Below, piece after piece: positions 32,940 to 45,355 of a stretch of 64,000 nt of DNA (the stretch's first letter is position 1; each line of letters begins with the position of its first letter). Source of the stretch: Dastarcus helophoroides (lineage: Eukaryota; Arthropoda; Insecta; Coleoptera; Bothrideridae); contig CM053335.1 of NCBI GenBank assembly GCA_028583605.1, positions 17,696,553-17,760,552 of the forward strand. Direction: 5' to 3'. The notes below the pieces were generated by a model. The model ran no database searches. It saw nothing but the letters and a program-made list of their open reading frames with translations, and was not told the DNA's origin. Both the position numbers and the translations under genes were made by a program.

Positions 32940-35900
32940 TGGGCGTAGGCAGGGTTTCGTTCAGGAAGAGGTAAGAATCATTAGAAAAATTGATAAAAAA
33001 AAAGAAAACCGGAAAACGTGCCGGTTGAGTATATGTATATTTTCATTTAAATACATGAACTGAGGAATCGAATTTTTCGATTAACTTTAAAATTTGGAAA
33101 TAGAGCCGAACTTTGCGAAAACAGTCAAAACATTAAATCTAAAATAAAAATCGAACCTTTTGGAAAACTTCGAAAACTATCGAAATTTCGAAGATTTCGA
33201 AAAATAACGATTCTTCTTTCCCAATAATCTTGACAGTTGGTAGTAGGGTGCGTTCAATAATTGCTATTTTTTAATCAGCAAATTTTGGTCTTTTTTTAGA
33301 AATTTCGAGGAAAAAGTTAAAATTTCGATAAAAAAGTCGTAATTTCGAGTTTTAAATCGAAATTTCGTGATTAAAATCAAAATTTCGAGACAAAAGTCGA
33401 AATTTGAGAAAAAAGTTGAAATTTCGAGAAAATGAGTCGAAATTTGAGAAAAACGTCGAATTTTATAGAAAATAACCAAAATGTTGAGTTTAAAGTCGAA
33501 ATTTTGAGAAAAATGTCGAAATCTCGATATTAAGGTTAAAATTTCGAGAAAAAAGTCGCTACTTGAGAAAAAAGTCGTAAATTGAGAGAAAAAAAAACGA
33601 AATTTCGAGAAAAAAGTCGAACTTTTCGGATTAAGGTAGAAATTTCGAGAAAAAGTCGAAATTTGAGAAAAACGTCGAAATTTGGAGAAAGAAGTCGAAA
33701 TTTTGAAATATCTTGGGAAAAAAGCCAAAATTTGAGAAAAAAATCGAGATTTCGAAAAAATAGAAATCTCGAGAAAGTCGAAATTTCGAGAAAAAAAGTC
33801 GAATTTTGAAAAAAAAGTCGAAATTTTAACTTTAAGTCGAAATTTGCAGAAAAATGTCGAAATTTCGATATTAAGGTCAAAATTTCGAAAAAAAAGTTAA
33901 AATTTGAAAAAAAAACCCACCAAATTTCGCGGAAAAGTTCGCAATTTCAAGAAAAAAGTCGAAAGTTTGAGAAAAAAAAAGTCGAAATTTCGAGAAAAAG
34001 TCGAAATTTTGAAATATTTCGAGGAAAACGTCGAAATTTGAGAAAAATTCGAAATTTCGAGAAGAAAAGGACGAAATTTCGAAAAAAAATCGAAATTTTG
34101 ACTTTGAAGTCGAAATTTCGAGGAAAATGTCCAAATTTCGAGAAAAAAGTCGAAATTTAAGAAAAAAAACGAAATTTCGAGAAAGGTCGAAATTTCGAGA
34201 AAAAAAAATCGAAATTGAAGAAAAAAGTCAAAATTTCGAAAAAAAGTTGATATTTTGAGAAATCAAATTCGAAATTTGAGAAAAAAGTCAAAATTTCGAA
34301 AAAAAAGTCGAAATTTCGAGCCTAAAATCGAAAATTGAGAAAAAAAGTCTAATATTTTAAAAATAACATTATTTTAAATAGATATCCTTTCTACGCCTTT
34401 GTAACATTTCGAAAAAGTTGAAATTTCCAAAAAAAAAACGAAATTTCGAGAAGAAGGTCGAAATTTGGAGAAAAAAAAATGAAAATTTGAGAAAAACGTC
34501 AAAATTTAGAGAAAAAAGTAGGTTTTGAGAAAAAAAATTCGAAATTTGAGAACAAAGTCAAAACTTCGAAAAAAAAGTCGAAATTTCGAGTCTAAAATCG
34601 AAATTTGAGAAAAAAAATCGAATTTTCTAAAAATAACATTATTTTTAATAGATATCCTTTCTACGCCTTTGTTACAGTCGAAATTTCGAGAAAAATGTCG
34701 AAATTTCGATATTAAGGTTAAAATTTCGAAAAAAATCGAAATTTTGACTTTAAAGTCAAAATTTCCAGAAAAATGTCGAAATTTTGATATTAAGGTCAAA
34801 ATTTCGAGAAAAAAGTCGAAATTTCCCGAAAAAAAGTCGAAATTTCGAGAAAAAAGACGAAATTTCGACAAAAGTGTCGAAATTTCGAAAAATTTCGAGA
34901 AAAAAGTCGAAATTTGAGAAAAAAGTCAAGATTTCGAGATAAAAGTCGAGATTTAGAGAAAAATGGTCGAAATTTCTCTAAAAAAGTCGAAATTTCGAGA
35001 AAAAAGACGAAATTTCGACAAAAATTGGCGAAATTTCGAAAAATTTCGAGGAAAAAAGTCGAAATTTGAGAAAAAAGTCAAGAATTCGAAATATTTCGAG
35101 AAAAAGGTCGAAATTTGAGAAAAAAGTCAAGATTTCAAGAAAAAAGTCGAGATTTCGAGAAAAAGGTCGAAATTTCTCGAAAAAAAGTCGAAATTTCGAG
35201 AAAAAAGTCAATATTTCGAGAAAAAAGTCAAGATTTCAAGAAAAAAGGTCGAAATTTCTCTAAAAAAAGTCGAAATTTCGAGAAAAAAGTTGAAATTTCG
35301 AGAAAAATGTCGAAATTTCGATATTAAGGTCAAAATTTCGAGAAAAAACTCGAAATCTCGAAATATTTCGAGAAAAAGGTCGAAATTTGAGAAAAAAGTC
35401 AAGATTTCAAGAAAAAAGTCGAGATTTCGAGAAAAAGGTCGAAATTTCTCGAAAAAAAGTCGAAATTTGAGAAAAAAGTCAAGATTTCGAGAAAAAAGTC
35501 GAGATTTCGAGAAAAAAGGTAGAAAATTCTCCAAAAAAGTCGAAATTTCGTGAAAAAAGTTGAAATTTCGAGAAAAATGTCGAAATTTCGATATTAAGGT
35601 CAAAATTTCGAGAAAAAAGTCGAAATTTCGAAATATTTCGAGAAAAAGGTCGAAATTTGAGAAAAAAGTCAAGATTTCAAGAAAAAAGTCGAGATTTCGA
35701 GAAAAAAGGTCGACATTTCTCTAAAAAAAGTCGAAATTTCGAGAAAAAACTCGAAATTTCGAGAAAAAAGTCGAAATTTCGAGAAAAATGTCCAAATGTC
35801 GATATTCAGGTCAAAATTTCGAGAAAAAGGTCAAAATTTGAGAAAAGAAACGAAATTTCGAGAATGAGGTCCAAATTTCGAGAAAAGAAATCGAAATTTG

Positions 35901-36275
35901 AGAAAAAACTCAAAATTTCGAAAAAAAAAGTTGAAATTTTGAGAAAAAAATTCGAAATTTGAGAAAAAAATTAAAACTCCGAGAAAAAAGTCAAAATTTC
36001 GAGCTTAAAATCGAATTTTGAGAAATAAGTCGAAATTTCGAGAAAATGTCAATAGCTTAAAGAAGGACAAATTTTGTCGAATGGAAAATTTTTAAAGATA
36101 GTCTTCTCAGTTGAATATAAATTTTCGTTTAACTGGATTAGCCACGAGGGGGGGGCAAGCGCCCTACCCTGCCCTAGTCTAACTAGGCCTATGTTAAAAC
36201 TAACTCCACAAAGATAAGGGCCTCCAAAGATCTACCCTCCCGGAGCCTCGCAATGGCCAAGGCCTTCCCTGTTCG
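32940..36275 (-). repeat. Right arm of the giant inverted repeat
   Basis: Starts with GGGCGTAGGCAGGGTTTCG (inner end) and finishes with CCTTCCCTG (outer end). The body is the 20-bp satellite GTCGAAATTTCGAGAAAAAA (about 33290-36060). It is interrupted twice by TTTAAAAATAACATTATTTT-like text plus GATATCCTTTCTACGCC (34360-34400 and 34630-34672). All ORFs here (RKKSRF..., FLEILTF...) come from the repeat. Confidence 0.65.
33290..36060. repeat. 20-bp satellite, variant 1 (GTCGAAATTTCGAGAAAAAA)
   Basis: Degenerate tandem array of roughly 130 units with the palindromic core CGAAATTTCG. A higher-order segment of about 290 bp recurs at 35000-35280, 35280-35570 and 35570-35860, marked by GATATTAAGGTCAAAATTTC (or close variants) and CGAAATATTTCGAG. 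Confidence 0.85.
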
Positions 36276-36359
36276 GACAGAAGATACTGATGAAATGAAA
36301 ATGAATTTGACATTTTAGGTTTTTTCCCAAAACTCAAAATATCGGGCATGTTAATTTAT

Positions 36360-36660
36360 ATGTTACTCATATCTGTAACTCAGCTATGGAAAAACATGGT
36401 GAGGCTTAGGATTGTGTCATTGGATATCTCAAAGGCCTTCAATAGAGTCTGGCATCGATCTTTTCTCGCCAAATTAACATCTTATGGTCTTCCTTCTGGT
36501 CACTCTGTCTTTTGATATCCAATTTTCTCGCTGACAGATCTCTTCAAGTCGGCGTCGATGGTATTTCAACCGAGACATTTACGATTAATGCAGGGGTGCC
36601 TCAGGGGTCCGTTCTGTCTCCTACTCTGTTTTTGTTACGCATAAACACATATAAACATGT
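36360..36660 (+). pseudogene. Non-LTR reverse transcriptase fragment
   Basis: Matches the 26.2-26.85 kb copy: AACTCAGCTATGGAAAAACA, GATATCTCAAAGGCCTTC, AGGGGTGCCTCAGGGGTCCG. Same orientation as that copy, on the other side of the giant inverted repeat. Several frame breaks. Confidence 0.75.
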
Positions 36661-37530
36661 TTTTAATGCAACATAATTAGGAATATAAAAAAACTCGATA
36701 TTTCTACGCGTGTACGTCAGTAAAATTTAAATATTTGGGTTTCCCATTTAACATTATTATTTCCATTGTTATTTGGTGTTGAAAAATCTCCAACTATTTT
36801 TTATTTATCAGTTGTTAAAAATTGAACTATGCGGTAGTATTTTTCAATGCCAAGTAAACACTAATAAGTTAAATTTTATTTGATTCGACTTCGTAAGAAT
36901 ACGCCTTGTTGCCTTATAAATTAGTAATGAATTTTATGGTTGGTTGCCTACGAATTTTTTTCGTAAGTTGCTGGCCTCGGATAAGCCACACTGTAATCAA
37001 AAGTATCAATTTTTTCTAACAGCTGTATTAAATAATTTTTTAACACAGGAGCGGAATTATCTCGCTGAAATGTAAATTGTATAGTTTAATTTATTTTAAT
37101 AGAATAAAATACAATGACTAATGAAAATGTATTAACTGTGTAATGAAAAAAAAATGACTACTTATTAATTGACTCGTGATATTAACATAATAATATAATT
37201 CTTAATTATCTTCACATGTAATATAGGGAGTGTATATTTAATGTTGATTAAAAAAAAATGACAACCTTGCATTCAAAAGGCAAGGAAACTTATTTTTTAA
37301 ACTTATTAATTTTATGAAGACTTCTTAAGCACATAGAAACATGTTTTATAATATATTTACGTAAAACTTTGATACACTATTGTATCATACAATATCGTAT
37401 ATACAATAACAGATAAAACCAATTTGTCTTCCCTGAATACGCAATTTATTTGAAGGGTTTACGTAATTATTTAATAAAGCTCTGATACTTGTAACCCCCA
37501 TTTTGTGGAATTATCCATTTGTCATAAGAC
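36661..37530. other. AT-rich spacer
   Basis: No gene or repeat family recognised. Confidence 0.4.
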
Positions 37531-37532
37531 AG

Positions 37533-37715
37533 GTATTGACATACAAATGTTGTCCCCTGAAGAAAGATTAAAAAACACAACAAAGATTGCTCTAACGCGT
37601 TTCGACAGCCAAGCTATCATCTTCATAGAGATGCAGAGAGATTTCTTGGTTTCAGGGGACAAGATTTGTATTTTTAATTTTTGAAAATAACCAAGGACTG
37701 TCCGTTCCACCAAAA
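37533..37715. repeat. Family A repeat, paired inverted copies
   Basis: A minus-oriented copy with a full core (CGTTTCGACAGCCAAGC then TATCATCTTCAT, about 37596-37625) abuts a plus-oriented outer half (TTTCTTGGTTTCAGGGGACA to CCGTTCCACC). Confidence 0.65.
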
Positions 37716-37871
37716 AAAAAAAAACTCAGATATATTAACAATAAATATAAAATATAACAATGAATATACAAAATTTCATGATGTTTCACAAATGTTCGAT
37801 GTCTAAAAGGCGAAATTTGGTCCAATAATGTCTGACATTTGTTCAAAACGTCGTGGAATTCTTAATATTTA

Positions 37872-38052
37872 TTGAAATACAGAACTTGTCCCCTGGAACC
37901 AAGAAATCTCTCTACATCTCTATGAAGATGATAGCTTGACACAACAAAGGTTGCTCTAACGCATTTCGACAGCCAAGCTCTTATCTTCAGAGAGATACTC
38001 AGTTCTGTATTTCAATTTTTGAAGATAACCAAGGACCAGTCAGTTCTACCAA
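37872..38052. repeat. Family A repeat, rearranged copies
   Basis: ACTTGTCCCCTGGAACCAAG, then a plus core fragment TGAAGATGATAGCTTGAC, then a minus copy with CATTTCGACAGCCAAGC (about 37956), ending in GATAACCAAGGACCAGTC. Confidence 0.6.
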
Positions 38053-38399
38053 ACTTAACATTTATTGTTAATATACTTTACGAGTTAAATAATAATATGA
38101 CGAGTTAGTAATAAAACGTTATCAAATAGTTAGCTTATCAACTAACAATATATATTTTTATAGGAATAAGAAAAAGAGTTTTACGAAGATTCATACATTT
38201 CAAATCTTAAGATGACAAATCCAATATGTCAATGCGTTATCTACATGTAATGTATTGGATTCTTGATGAGAAAGTTTTTATTCCATTTTAGGCAATTTCT
38301 GCCTAAAAACTATTCGCAATAACACAACTATTCGAGGTAATGCTTTTAGCAATTATTTTCAAACAAGGCTTTAGGATTCTATTCCTGCTGATTGACATT

Positions 38400-38490
38400 T
38401 TTTTCGCCAGCTGGTTCTTCAATCAGCAAGAATGGAATTAACGAAACTTCGCAAAGACGCCACAGAGGGTATCTAAACCAAAGCCTTTAG
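38400..38490. repeat. Family B repeat
   Basis: TTTTTTCGCCAGCTGGTTC, AATGGAATTAACGAAACTTC and GAGGGTATCTAAA, as at 29700 and (inverted) 60410. Confidence 0.55.
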
Positions 38491-38639
38491 GATGTTCTAA
38501 TGCAGCGGTTCCCAAAGTTATTTTAATACTATTGTCTCAGAAAAAAAAATGGAAGTCTGGGAGTCTATCCTCTGGAAGTCTACCTTCTTTAAGTGAACAA
38601 ATAGAGACTTATAATAAAAAAAACTGCGTTCTTTACAAT

Positions 38640-41460
38640 TTCCTTTTTCCTCCTTAAATACAGACTTTTTCTAACATTTTACACTCCTGTTTTTCTCGAA
38701 AATTTCAATTTTAAATTTAATATTTCAAAAAAAGTCGTAATCAGAAATTTTGGTGTTTTTAATCCAAAGTTCTTTCGAAATTTCCAATTTAAATCCGAAA
38801 TCTGCTACGTAATCACTAAACTTTGAATTAAAATTTAAATTTTAAATCTTCCCACTTTTAAAAAACCCGTTGTTTTTTTAATTTCAACTTTAAACTTAAA
38901 ATTTCAAGTGTTTTTTCGAAATTTCGAATTTAATTCCGAAATTTGGAGTCTAATCCTGAAACTTTGAATTCAAATTTAAATTTGATTATACTCAATTTCG
39001 AAAATACCAGTTTTTTGTCGAAATTTCAACTTTAAGCTTAAAATTTCAGGAAAAAGATCGAATTTGAGGTTTTTGATTTCAAGTTTTGTTCCGGAATTTC
39101 GAGTTCAATTCCGAAATTTGAGATCTAATCATGAAACTTTGTATTAAAATTTGAATTTGAATCTCCTCAATTTCGAAAATTTCTGATTTTTGTCGAAATT
39201 TCAACTTTTAAACTTAAAATTTCATGAAAAAATCGAATTTGGGGTTTTTAATTGGAAGTTTTTTTTCGGAATTTCGAATTTAATCCTGAAATTTCGTGTT
39301 TAATCATGAGCTCTTCGAGTTAAAAGTTGAATTTTAATCTCATTTGGAATTCTAGAATCTATGATAATTGGAGAAAACTATCGAAAACGTGATTTTACTT
39401 GTAATGTCGAAAATATTTCTGAAAAACGTTCAACGTTTCTAAAATATTCACCTCAGCCTTGAAAGTGTCATGTTTTTTTTCGGAATTTCGAATTTAATTG
39501 CGAAATTTGGGATCTAATCATGAAACTTTGTATTAAAATTTGAATTTGAATCTCCTCAAATTCGAAAATTCCTGATTTTTGTCGAAATTTCAACTTTTAA
39601 ACTTAAAATTTCATGAAAAAATCGAATTTGGGGTTTTTAATTGCAAGTTTTTTTTCGGAATTTCGAATTTAATCCTGAAAATTTCGTGTTTAATCATGAG
39701 CTCGTTGAGTTAAAAGTTGAAGTTTAATCTCGTTTGGAATTTAATTTGGAATCTATGATAATTGGAGAAAACTATCGAAAACGTGATTTTACTTGTAATG
39801 TTGAAAATATTTCTGAAAAATGCTGAACAGTTCTAAAATATTGACCTCTGCCTTGAAAGTGTCATGTTTTTTTTCGGAATTTCGAATTTAATTCCAAAAT
39901 TTGGGATCTAATCATGAAACTTTGTATAAAATTTGAATTTGAATCTCCTCAAATTCGAAAATTCCTGATTTTTCTCGAAATTTCAACTTTTAAACTTAAA
40001 ATTTCATGAAAAAATCGAATTTGGGGTTTTTGATTTCAAGTTTTGTTTCGGAATTTCGAGTTCAATTCCGAAATTTGGGATCTAATCATGAAACTTTCAT
40101 GAAAATTCGAATCTGAATCTCCTCAATTTCGAAAATTCCTGATTTTTCTCGAAATTTCAACTTTTAAACTTAAAATTTTATGAAAAAATCGAATTTGGGG
40201 TTTTTAATTGCAAGTTTTTTTTCGGAATTTCGAATTTAATCCTGAAATTTCGTGTTTAATCATGAGCTCGTTGAGTTAAAAGTTGAATTTTAATCTCATT
40301 TGGAATTCTAGAATCTATGATAATTGGAGAAAACTATCGAAAACGTGATTTTACTTGTAATGTCGAAAATATTTCTGAAAAACGTTCAACGTTTCTAAAA
40401 GATTGACCTCAGCCCTGAAAGTGTCCTATTTTTTTTCGGAATTTCGAATTTAATTGCGAAATTTGGGATCTAATCATGAAACTTTGTATTAAAATTTGAA
40501 TTTGAATCTCTTCAAATGTCGAAAACGTGATTTTACTTGTAATGTCGAAAATATTTCTGAAAAACGCTCAACATTTCTAAAATATTGACCTCAGACCTAA
40601 AAGCGTCCTGTTTTTTCTCGAAATTTCGATTTTGAATTTCAAAAAAAAAGCTGGAACCAGAAATGTTGAGATTTTTTTAAATTGAACTGATTTTTTAAAA
40701 TTTTGAAGTTAATTCCCAAATTTGGGATTAAATCATGAAACTTTGAATTAAAGGTAGAATTTTAAATCATCTCAATCTTAAAAGTTAACGTTTTTTCTCT
40801 ACATTTCAGCATTAAACCTAAAATTTCAAGAAAAAAAATCGAAACCATGAAAATTTGGGATTTTTTTTTTAACCGAATTAATCGTTTGAAATTTAATAAT
40901 GAAAACTTTCCGTTAAAAGTTGAACTTTAATCTTATTTGGAATTTATTTGGAATTTACACTTGATAGTTGAAGAAAAATGTCGAAAACGTGATTTTGCTT
41001 GAAATGTCGAAAATATTTCTGAAAAAAGCTCAACATTTCTACAACAGAAGCTAAAATAATGATCCCAGCCTTAAAAATCTCTTTTTTTTTCTCGAAACTT
41101 TAAATTTCCAGAAAAAATTGGAAATCAGAAATTTGATCCCGAAATTCGGGTTTAAATGATAAAGCTTAGGGTTTAAAGTTGAGGCTTAATCTCGACATTT
41201 GGAATTTAACTTAAAATCTACTTTTGATATTGAAAAAAATGCGGTTGCACTCGAAATAATGAATTTTTGAAAGAAGGTGAACATTTCGAAAGATAGACCT
41301 CGAAAGATTGATCTCAAGATTGAGGTCAATATTTTCAAGATGAAAGGTTCCTATTTTTTTTTCTAAATTTGGACTCGAGAGGTAAAATTTGAAAAAAAAA
41401 TTCAAAAGCATAAATTTTACGTTTAAATTCAAAATTTTATCTTTTTTGACTCTTCACGTA
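38640..41460. repeat. Degenerate long-period satellite (TTTCGAATTTAAT family)
   Basis: Segments beginning near 39206, 39593 and 40150 share the same order of words: CTTTTAAACTTAAAATTTCA, GAATTTGGGGTTTTTAATTG, TCGTGTTTAATCATGAGCTC, TATGATAATTGGAGAAAACT, GTGATTTTACTTGTAATG. CATGAGCTC lies at about 39305, 39696 and 40261, so the period is irregular (about 390-565 bp). No coding sequence. Confidence 0.7.
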
Positions 41461-42546
41461 TATAATATAAACATTTCAAGTTATAACAAAATTTCTAGTC
41501 TTCGAACACAGGAGGATCGAGGTAAATAATCAAAAATGTCTGATCGAAAATTTGAATCTGGAATCAAAATCCGATTTTTGAAGAAATTAAAATGTGAAGA
41601 AATTATGTTGCTGATTTTTTTATGGGTTAATCCCAATTAAATATTATCAAGAGCTTGCCATTTTGTTTCAAATGGTTTAAAATTAGATCTTTGTCTTTCA
41701 GTACTTACCTGTTTCCCCTTGATTTCTCCACAAAACCGAAGTTGAAACTAAACAGTGATAGGCGCTCGTTTTCTTTAGATCTGTTCTCATATAATTAAAA
41801 ATTGGTAGGGGTAATCGTGCCCACAGTTCATTATTGAAATGTTTGCTTAGTTTTTAATTGTTAATAGCTGGTAAATTGATGCTGTAACCTGCATTTTAAT
41901 TAATATTCACCGAAGATGTGCTCTTAGACTAATTTGAATAATTTTTTTTGAATTTTATAAATTATGCGATCGATAATGAAATTGTGAAAGGGAAGGTGTA
42001 CCAAGTAGATTTACTATGTCAAGGCGATTAGTTGAATTGTTGTTTGAATATATTAAATGTTTCCCAGTTATTAGTTTTCATTGTTAATGTGGCTTGTAAA
42101 CTAATACAAAGTAAACTGAGATGGCAGTTCAATGTATTTGCTTTTTCTCTTTATGCTTCCATTATGCTTATTAGCAATGAAGTCAAATGTCTTTAATTAC
42201 GTAATCAATATCGTCGTAACGTGGATTAAAAAAAAATTACGAGAAGATCGCAATTTCGAGGACAAATCTTGAAATAACTCAGTCAAATTTTGTCGAAATT
42301 TCGAAAACTGGGTGAATTTTAAGACAATGTCGGAATTTGCTGAATATTTATTTTGTTTTGAGTATTTAGGCCAAAGGGAGCACTTCACTCTGTCCAGTAT
42401 TGAGATGGTTGTCAACATTCATATTTGTAAAAAAATGTAAATTTTGTTTCAAATTCTGCTTCGTTTCAAATCAACTGATTCAGTCACCCTATCACCTAAT
42501 TGTTACGCTTTTTTCGCATGAACCCTTTTTATTTAAAAAATGATAT
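41461..42546. other. AT-rich spacer
   Basis: Mostly unique-looking AT-rich DNA. A short ORF at 42197-42418 (minus) has no recognisable motif. Nothing supported. Confidence 0.4.
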
Positions 42547-42912
42547 TGTTACGTGCGTTATCGGTTCGAATTGATACACGTGATGGATTATTCCCACTTT
42601 ATTACTGAACTCAACTTTGATCACCACAATTGACAATTAACTCACTTATTATTGACTTCTACTAACTCAATAATTACACTGATTCAAACTGACTGACTCG
42701 AGGGAAAGCTGATCGCCTTTTTATAGTTTTGGCTTCCGGCTTCTAGAACTTTTGGGCAGATAAGGCTTATCGTTTGCCGAAATTTTTGGAACGCTTTGTT
42801 TCGTTATCGCGGCCGCTTTCCCCTTATCAGATCCTTCTAGAAACTTTTTTTTATTTACTAAATTATACAATTCTATTCTAAATTCCATTACATCTATTTA
42901 CATTGCGTTACA
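42547..42912 (-). mobile_element. Solo LTR, Ty3/gypsy-like, minus orientation
   Basis: 366 bp beginning TGTTACG and ending TTACA, with ATAT on both sides (42543-42546 and 42913-42916). Read on the minus strand it contains CTGATAAGGGGAAAGCGGCC, a TATA-like AACTATAAAAAGGCGATC, and GACTGACTC downstream. The same LTR family is at 57361, 60048-61640, 62525 and 63104. It is probably a solo LTR left by recombination. Confidence 0.8.
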
Positions 42913-42919
42913 ATATCCT

Positions 42920-43100
42920 ATTAACATATAAATAAATACGAACGTGTGTTTGTCTGCCTGTCTGTTTGCTGGCTTTTTAGGACTCGATTACGGAAGTGAT
43001 TTAAATGAAAATTGGTATAGAGGCTCCTTAAAACTTAAAATACAAAATAGGCCTATTTTTTTTATCCCGGGAAACTCTTCTGGATAATTATAAATTGAAC
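42920..43100. mobile_element. Possible transposon end, type unclear
   Basis: TGTTTGTCTGCCTGTCTGTT, then GAAGTGATTTAAATGAAAATTGG and ATCCCGGGAAACTCTTCTGG resemble sequence common near ends of insect Helitron-like elements. Type not established. Confidence 0.25.
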
Positions 43101-43214
43101 ATAGGTAATAACCTATGTAACATCAATTGACTCCGTCATTGATACTTGGTACTAAATCTAATCATTTAATTTAGAGGAAGAAGCAGCTGCTTAGCCAGAT
43201 TTTTATAAACGGGT

Positions 43215-43560
43215 CTCAGCTAGAATTTGGCAAGATTCGTATCTAATTATGTCCCAAACGAAGCTCCCAGAAACTAATAAGATTGATCCCCCCAAGGGCA
43301 AGATTCTTGAGGCATACTAGACAGTCGGTGACAGCAAATTCCTGGGCGGTCCAACTTGACACAGTGAGGACTTTAGTCTACGGAGACTCTTTTTTCTATA
43401 GAACTTCCAAGTTATGGAACTTGTTACCAAAAGGAATTTTCCCAAAAATTATAACCTATCCTTGTTTAAGAAGGCGGTTCATCGCCATCTATCCTCGTTT
43501 TCGCATTCTACTAGCAGTGCTTTGAAGGCATAATGGGGTTACCCTTTGCGAGTGGATTAA
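43215..43560 (+). pseudogene. Non-LTR retrotransposon ORF2 C-terminal fragment
   Basis: Encodes IPPRARFLRHTRQS, then VQLDTVRTLVYGDSFFYRTS, KLWNLLPKGIFP and a frameshifted tail. Same family as 20155-20460 and 51010-51590. Confidence 0.8.
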
Positions 43561-45355
43561 ACTTTAAAAAAAGCAGAGACTTTTTTGCTTTGTTTGTAAC
43601 ATTTAAACTCGGAATACTTAACGATTTTTAAAAGTTAGACTGTCATTAACGAAAAACTCAAACCTAGATACGCCTAAAAATAACCAGATATAGTTAACAC
43701 TACTCTGTGCTTCTGGAAATTCACCAACAACGACGCTGATTTTGCCGAAGCACTAATACAGTGAATCCTGATGTAGTTCTTTGCGAATAATACAGAGGTA
43801 ACAATCAAGGGAAACAGGCAATTAAAAACATATCTCGATGTTATTAGATGTATATGCACCTCAAATAAAAAGATAAGAGGCGGAGAACCACATGAAAGCA
43901 TAATGATAGTGTGCAACTGACAATTATGTCGTAACGACATATTAAATTGGCTTAAGACAACTTTCACGTGTCAGCGCAACTGCTGCAAATTAATACTATT
44001 TAGCGATGATGAAATTTATGTCTTCGTTCGTTAATATTGTCAAAAAAATTCCAGAGAACTTTTATTCCAATTAAAGGTTTATATTTAACAATTTTTATAT
44101 ACGAATTTCTTATGTTTTTTACGCGATTGATAAAAAGTTTGATTAGATGTATAATTATAACATTTGAGTAAAGTAGCTCTTAAACCTGACCTTGTCAATT
44201 TCCATCATGACACTGCATTTCATACAGTTGATGACAATAATTATTTCATTGCTAATGTCATTACTTTCAGTCAAGGGCTATTCAGCATGCAGTAATTATT
44301 TCTAACGTTTCTTAAGCCTTTATAGGGATATTTAGCAAAGTAATTATAGGTCACGTACATTAACTGTAAGTTACGTATTATAAAATAAATATTATTTAAA
44401 ACCTTGAACGATTTAAAATCATTGGAAGTTGTAACCATTTTCGTATCACTATTGTTATTAATTTTTATAATCGGGGCCAGTATAAGATCTCCTCTTTGAG
44501 TTTAAGATACGATTTTTGTAGCTTAGACAAAGTTGAGGGTCTGGAAAACTAGAAATGCTACTAAACCAACTAAAAAACTAAACTAACTAAAAAACTAAAC
44601 TAACTAAAAAAAACAACGAGCAACTTATAAGGAAGCGTCCCTCACAGTCAGACATTAAAAAAGTATAAAACTTTAGGAATAAGCAGAGCACATTTAGGAT
44701 GTATTTGTAACTTAATAAGGTTTTCCAAAAAAGCAACTGTTTTTAAAAAGAAGCGACTTTTTTTCAAATTTTTTTCATTATCGCAGATGATTAATAAATT
44801 ATAAAATAATGGTGAATATTTGAAATTAATATTTTTTGCTTCTCAGACTGAATTTCAACTAGAAAACGTGCCTAATGTGGTCTATTGTTCTATTTATTAG
44901 CAAAGGTCATTAAATTCCGAGTTAGAAAGGTTCTCTTGTTAGTTAATCAACTATACTAGAAGCGAAACTCTTCTGAGAGGTTCCTAGAATGGGGGACGAA
45001 ATGTCTAACACTTTAGGCAGATCCTTGACACAATCAAATCCTGAAAATCATACTGTTATTGTTATTAGTTTTAGTTAGAAATCACATATCAATCTGATAG
45101 ATTTTTTTTGCTTATATATTTAAAATTCTTTAGTTTTTTAACAGTTGGTCCCCAAATTAAATAGCTGAATAAAATAAAACACTAAAGTATATTGTACTTT
45201 ATTTAAAATAATTACAAAAGTGTTTATTTTAAAATCTACTTTCCCTCAAATGTAGAAGTGTTGTCGTCAAAGAATAAATTCCCTTTAAAATCTGAAAAAT
45301 ATTTTGAAAATAAGTTTCCTACGCTGAGTTTGTAGATACTAGTAGCAATAGTATG
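43561..45355. other. AT-rich spacer
   Basis: No supported gene. A short AACTAAAAAACTAAACT tandem lies at about 44568-44610. Nothing else stands out. Confidence 0.4.

Larger units (their letters stand above)
26856..36275. mobile_element. Giant (9.4 kb) inverted-repeat structure with satellite arms and a gene-bearing loop
   Basis: Outer ends CAGGGGCGGCCTTAGCC (26856) and the complement of CAGGGAAGGCCTTGGCC (ending 36275) continue in as GCGAGGCTCCGGGMGGGTAG on both sides. The next segments also match in inverse: TTAAACGAAATATATTCAAC (27018) against the complement of about 36110-36129. Inner segments 29400-29700 and 32940-33215 are inverted matches with roughly 80% identity by eye. Between them the arms are the CGAAATTT satellite in opposite orientation. 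The loop (29700-32940) holds Reeler exons and minisatellites. It could be one foldback-type element or two elements inserted in opposite directions. No clear target duplication: flanks TATATACA and TTCGGACA agree at only 4 of 8 positions. Confidence 0.6.

Noticed and set aside
33264..35962. Many 60-150 codon ORFs on both strands rich in K/R/S/F (RKKSRF, FLEILTF)
   Set aside because: They are translations of the 20-bp satellite; every frame of the repeat is open and no start, splice or family signal is present.
33290..36060. CRISPR-like regular spacing of short repeats
   Set aside because: No unique spacers, units are only 20 bp and contiguous, and the DNA is insect nuclear.
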